Source of the DNA: an uncultured Clostridia bacterium | Lineage (GTDB): Bacteria > Bacillota > Clostridia > Oscillospirales > Acutalibacteraceae | Assembly: GCA_946186725.1 (NCBI GenBank) | Contig: CAMHOI010000053.1 | Location: 1-6,933 of the forward strand | DNA length: 6,933 nt | Reading direction: 5' to 3' | Shown here: positions 4,952 through 6,933 of the stretch, piece by piece | Numbering within the stretch: position 1 is the stretch's first letter | How the letters are laid out: each line of letters begins with the position of its first letter | Made by a program: the position numbers and the translations under genes | Notes under the pieces: generated by a model | Told to the model about the DNA's origin: nothing | What the model saw: only the letters and a program-made list of their open reading frames with translations | Databases searched by the model: none

Positions 4952-5042
4952 CCGTTTTGACCGAAGCGGCTTTGCCGCGAGGCCCGCTCGCGGAAAGCGC
5001 AATGGTAACGCTTTCGTCAGCGCTTGCTGAACTGTCGAAACG

Positions 5043-5071
5043 AAAAGGGAACGTGCCGGTGGCACGTTCCC
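5043..5071 (-). terminator. First terminator hairpin downstream of rplM-rpsI
   Basis: A perfect 11-bp stem, GGGAACGTGCC with GGCACGTTCCC, has a 3-nt loop and is followed on the minus strand by TTTTCG. It lies about 65 nt after the rpsI stop and is the likely main end of the ribosomal protein transcript. On the plus strand it is followed by CGTTTTG, so weak bidirectional action is possible. Confidence 0.85.
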
Positions 5072-5135
5072 CGTTTTGACCGAAGCGGCTTTGCCGCGAG
5101 GCCCACCTGCGGAATCCGCAGCAACAAAGCGTTGG

Positions 5136-5537
5136 TCAGCGCTTGCTGAACTGCGGTGCGCGACGGGCGCCCTTCAGTCCGTACTTCTTGCGCTCCTTCA
5201 TACGAGGATCGCGGGTGAGGAAGCCGGCCTTCTTGAGGGCGGCGCGGAACTCCGGCTCATACTGGAGCAGGGCGCGGGAGAGGCCGTGGCGGATGGCGCC
5301 GGCCTGGCCTGTGACGCCGCCGCCCGCGACGGAGCAGACGATGTCGAACTTGCCCTCGGAATCGGTCAGCGCAAGGGGCTGGCGCACGATCAGCTTGAGC
5401 GTTTCGAGGCCGAAGTACTCGTCAATATCACGATCGTTGATGGTGATCTTGCCGGTGCCGTTGGCATAGACACGCACGCGCGCGACGGAGCTCTTGCGGC
5501 GGCCGGTGCCGTAGAAATAAGGATTGGAATCAAACAT
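5136..5537 (-). CDS. rpsI: 30S ribosomal protein S9 (uS9)
   Basis: S9 is a protein of the small-subunit head whose basic C-terminal tail reaches the P-site tRNA. The 133-aa product has the family signatures: YGTGRRKSSVARV at about residues 9-21, GGGVTGQAGAIRHGLSRAL at 72-90, and the basic tail LTRDPRMKERKKYGLKGARR at 107-126 ending in QFSKR, the near-universal C-terminus. The length is normal. GGGAGG lies before the ATG, 18 bp after the rplM stop, so it is cotranscribed with rplM. Its last codons are copied twice in the non-coding DNA downstream. Confidence 0.98.
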   Translation of the reverse strand: MFDSNPYFYGTGRRKSSVARVRVYANGTGKITINDRDIDEYFGLETLKLIVRQPLALTDSEGKFDIVCSVAGGGVTGQAGAIRHGLSRALLQYEPEFRAALKKAGFLTRDPRMKERKKYGLKGARRAPQFSKR

Positions 5538-5555
5538 GCTTACTGCCTCCCTCTC

Positions 5556-5984
5556 TTAAAACTCCCGGACTTCCGGCTTCTGCGCGGCGTGGTTATGCTC
5601 GGGGCCGGCAAAGACGGACAGACGGGTCAGGGCCTTGCGGCCGATGGTGGTGTCGGGGACCATGCCCTTGACGGCAAGCTCGACAGCCAGCTCGGGACGG
5701 GTGGCCATGAGGGTGCGGTACTTGGTGGCCTTGAGACCGCCGATGTACCCGGTATGACGGTAATAGAACTTCTTGTCCAGCTTGGAGCCGGTCAGGACGA
5801 CCTGGGCGGCGTTGACGACGATGACGTGATCGCCGCAGTCGACGTGGGGCGCGAAGATGGGCTTATGCTTGCCGCGCAGGAGCGTGGCGGCCTCGGCGGC
5901 CAGACGGCCGAGCGGCTTGCCGGCGGCGTCAAGCACATACCAGTTGCGGCTGATCTCGCCGGCCTTCGGCATATAGGTTGACAT
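5556..5984 (-). CDS. rplM: 50S ribosomal protein L13 (uL13)
   Basis: L13 is an early-assembling large-subunit protein. The 142-aa product shows typical L13 blocks: NWYVLDAAGKPLGRLAAEAA at residues 14-33, LLRGKHKPIFAPHVDCGDHV at 35-54, VVLTGSKLDKKFYYRHTGY at about 62-80, and the C-terminal signature around VKGMVPDTTIGRKALTRL with the conserved VFAGPEHNHAAQKP. The ATG is preceded by AGGAGGAAAG. rplM and rpsI form the conserved two-gene operon, here transcribed from its own strong promoter. The leader is only about 29 nt, too short for the known structured L13 leader of some Firmicutes, and I see no such structure. Confidence 0.98.
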   Translation of the reverse strand: MSTYMPKAGEISRNWYVLDAAGKPLGRLAAEAATLLRGKHKPIFAPHVDCGDHVIVVNAAQVVLTGSKLDKKFYYRHTGYIGGLKATKYRTLMATRPELAVELAVKGMVPDTTIGRKALTRLSVFAGPEHNHAAQKPEVREF

Positions 5985-6019
5985 ACTCTTTCCTCCTAAA
6001 ATCGGTTGTGACGATGGTT

Positions 6020-6048
6020 ATCATAGCACACGCCGCCTCCCCTGTCAA
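6020..6048 (-). promoter_or_regulatory. Promoter of rplM-rpsI
   Basis: On the minus strand a perfect -35 TTGACA (6043-6048), a 17-bp spacer and TATGAT (6020-6025) form a strong promoter. A/T tracts immediately upstream (6051-6069) resemble an UP element, as expected for a ribosomal protein operon. Confidence 0.9.
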
Positions 6049-6051
6049 GAC

Positions 6052-6082
6052 GATTTTTTCAATTTTTTGATTTGAAAAAATC
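6052..6082. repeat. AT-rich perfect inverted repeat in the divergent intergenic region
   Basis: GATTTTTTCAA (6052-6062) and TTGAAAAAATC (6072-6082) are perfect 11-nt inverted arms with a 9-nt AT-rich spacer, directly upstream of the rplM -35. It may be an UP element or a curved or protein-bound site. The rest of the intergenic DNA up to the ttcA promoter is T-rich (6083-6150) with nothing else recognisable. Confidence 0.5.
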
Positions 6083-6159
6083 ACGCTTCGTTTTTCTTTT
6101 GTTTTCTTTGATTTTCTCCGTTTTGCTCAAAGATGATTTTCACTTTTTTGCGAAAACAG

Positions 6160-6189
6160 TTGCCATCCCGCCCACGCGCGCGGTATAAT
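6160..6189 (+). promoter_or_regulatory. Promoter of the ttcA-family gene
   Basis: TTGCCA (6160-6165) and a perfect TATAAT (6184-6189) are 18 bp apart on the plus strand. The predicted start near 6196 gives a short leader carrying the ribosome binding site AAAGGGGGCGG. It is divergent from the rplM promoter. Confidence 0.8.
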
Positions 6190-6214
6190 ATCGGTACGAA
6201 AGGGGGCGGACGCC

Positions 6215-6933
6215 GTGCAAATGCTGATGAGCCGGATGCGCGCCGCGATGCAGAAGTACCGCATGGTTGCGCCGGGCGACCGGATCGCCGTGGGCGTCTC
6301 GGGCGGCAAGGATTCCCTCGCCATGCTGGTCGCGCTCAGCGAGCTGCGGCGCTTCTACCCCGACCCCTACGAGCTGACCGCGATCACGATCGACCCCGGC
6401 TTCGGAGGCGTGGAGGGCGACTATTCGGCCGTGGAGGCGCTGTGTGAAAGGATCGGCGTGCCCTACGTCGTGCGCCGCACCGGGCTGGCCCGGGTCATCT
6501 TTGAGGAGCGCGGGGAGAAGAACCCCTGCTCCCTGTGCGCGGCCATGCGGCGGGGGATGCTCCACGACGCCGCCAAAGAGGCCGGGTGCAACAAGGTCGC
6601 GCTGGGGCACCACCTCGACGACGCGGTGGTGACCTTCTACATGAATCTGCTCGACGGGGGCCGGATCGGCTGCTTCTCCCCCGTCAGCTATCTGTCGCGC
6701 AAGGAGCTGACCCTCATCCGGCCCATGATCTTCGCCTATGAGCGGGAGGTCGAAAGGGTCGCCCGCAAGCTGGCGCTGCCGGTGGTCGCCTCCCGCTGCC
6801 CCGTGGACGGCGCCACCGAGCGGCAGCGGGTCAAGGAGCTGCTCGACCGCCTTCAGAAGGAGAGCGGCTACGCCTCGCTCTATCAGAAGACCCTCGGCGC
6901 CCTGCAAAGAGCGGGGATCGACGGGTGGTCGAT
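6215..6933 (+). CDS. ttcA: TtcA-family tRNA 2-thiocytidine biosynthesis protein (3'-truncated at window end)
   Basis: TtcA is an ATP-dependent, [4Fe-4S] cluster-dependent enzyme that converts C32 of certain tRNAs to 2-thiocytidine; the PP-loop adenylates the target base. The 239 codons present show the PP-loop VSGGKDS at residues 28-34, the CxxC of NPCSLCAAMRRG (C105, C108), GHHLDD at 131-136, and SRCPVDGATER at 193-203 with the third cluster cysteine C195. SGGKDS and three cysteines separate it from TilS lysidine synthetase. The start chosen is GTG at 6215, 8 nt after AGGGGG; the ATGs at 6221 and 6227 are in frame but sit 14 nt or more away. No stop is reached, so a few to some tens of C-terminal residues may be missing. 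The CPxDG form of the last motif is the one I associate with Clostridia homologues. Confidence 0.88.
   Translation, partial: MQMLMSRMRAAMQKYRMVAPGDRIAVGVSGGKDSLAMLVALSELRRFYPDPYELTAITIDPGFGGVEGDYSAVEALCERIGVPYVVRRTGLARVIFEERGEKNPCSLCAAMRRGMLHDAAKEAGCNKVALGHHLDDAVVTFYMNLLDGGRIGCFSPVSYLSRKELTLIRPMIFAYEREVERVARKLALPVVASRCPVDGATERQRVKELLDRLQKESGYASLYQKTLGALQRAGIDGWS

Larger units (their letters stand above)
4811..5153. repeat. Tandem ~120-bp repeats: rpsI 3'-end copy plus terminator hairpin
   Basis: The sequence downstream of rpsI contains no plausible gene and consists of repeated units. A 19-nt string (GTCAGCGCTTGCTGAACTG on the plus strand) begins at 4895, 5016 and 5135, periods of 121 and 119 bp. 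The copy at 5135 is the genuine rpsI end (codons QFSKR plus stop), while the other two are non-coding copies. Between the copies each unit has a GCGGC-TTT-GCCGC mini-hairpin (4966-4978 and 5085-5097) and a strong terminator-like hairpin. The unit farthest from rpsI is degenerate: it has lost the mini-hairpin and has a changed terminator. The two closer units are nearly identical over about 95 bp. It is either a local tandem duplication of the rpsI 3' end, or part of a dispersed intergenic repeat family. Confidence 0.85.

Noticed and set aside
4708..5079. Short open frames on both strands in the region downstream of rpsI
   Set aside because: They read through the tandem repeats and across several perfect terminator hairpins. 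Repeated peptide fragments such as STVQQALT come from the DNA repeats, and none has a good ribosome binding site.
4811..5153. Possible CRISPR array
   Set aside because: The periodicity is about 120 bp, the inter-repeat DNA is itself repeated rather than unique, and one copy is the end of rpsI. No cas genes are present.
5076..5981. Plus-strand open frame of 301 codons opposite rpsI and rplM
   Set aside because: It is antisense to two ribosomal protein genes and begins inside the tandem repeats; a shadow.
5985..6014. Structured L13 autoregulatory leader upstream of rplM
   Set aside because: The predicted leader is only about 29 nt and contains little beyond the ribosome binding site; no conserved hairpins are seen.
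6215..6933. TilS (tRNA-Ile lysidine synthetase) instead of TtcA
   Set aside because: The PP-loop is SGGKDS and three cluster-type cysteines (CxxC plus a later CP) are present, which fits TtcA; TilS lacks this cysteine set.

Overview
This window looks like one end of a metagenomic or draft-assembly contig from a GC-rich member of the Clostridia, probably an Oscillospirales/Ruminococcaceae-type gut Firmicute. The clues are a perfect CIRCE operator in front of hrcA-grpE, strong AGGAGG-type ribosome binding sites, sigma-A promoters (TTGACA/TATAAT), a PHP-type CpsB phosphatase with a CpsC/CpsD pair, and a clostridial-type TtcA. The taxonomic call is an inference. Bases 1-30 are not genomic: they match the 3' end of the Illumina TruSeq read-1 adapter, so real sequence begins at base 31.

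Layout, left to right; everything except the last gene is on the minus strand. (1) 31-1347: the heat-shock operon hrcA-grpE. grpE is cut by the contig end, the two genes overlap by ATGA, and they are driven by a promoter with a CIRCE element. (2) 1402-3781: a three-gene cpsC-cpsD-cpsB operon (Wzz-like membrane activator, bacterial tyrosine kinase, PHP-type tyrosine phosphatase). It has its own promoter, a perfect inverted repeat lying over the -10 and start site, and a terminator. No glycosyltransferase or polymerase gene is visible. (3) 3785-4735: two short transcription units. One encodes a 44-aa peptide followed by a Ser-rich 117-aa lipoprotein; the other encodes a 58-aa peptide. The two peptides share an N-terminal motif FExPxWE(V/I)(V/L)xF...DV(I/V)xxS. 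The lipoprotein ends in TLPIDWF, which is also present in the 44-aa peptide. These genes match no family I can name and are the most novel content. (4) 4740-5134: a gene-free stretch built from ~120-bp tandem units downstream of rpsI. Each unit carries a copy of the last rpsI codons followed by a terminator hairpin, and the hairpin stems differ by compensated base changes. (5) 5136-5984: rplM-rpsI (ribosomal proteins L13 and S9) with a strong promoter. (6) 5985-6214: a divergent AT-rich intergenic region. (7) 6215-6933: a plus-strand ttcA-family tRNA thiolation gene running off the window.

The ribosomal, heat-shock and tRNA genes are housekeeping. The cps module would control an exopolysaccharide or capsule by a tyrosine phosphorylation cycle: CpsC activates CpsD, CpsD phosphorylates its own tyrosine tail, and CpsB removes the phosphates. 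Whether the small peptides and the lipoprotein act with this module is open. They are immediately upstream and co-oriented but have separate promoters and terminators.
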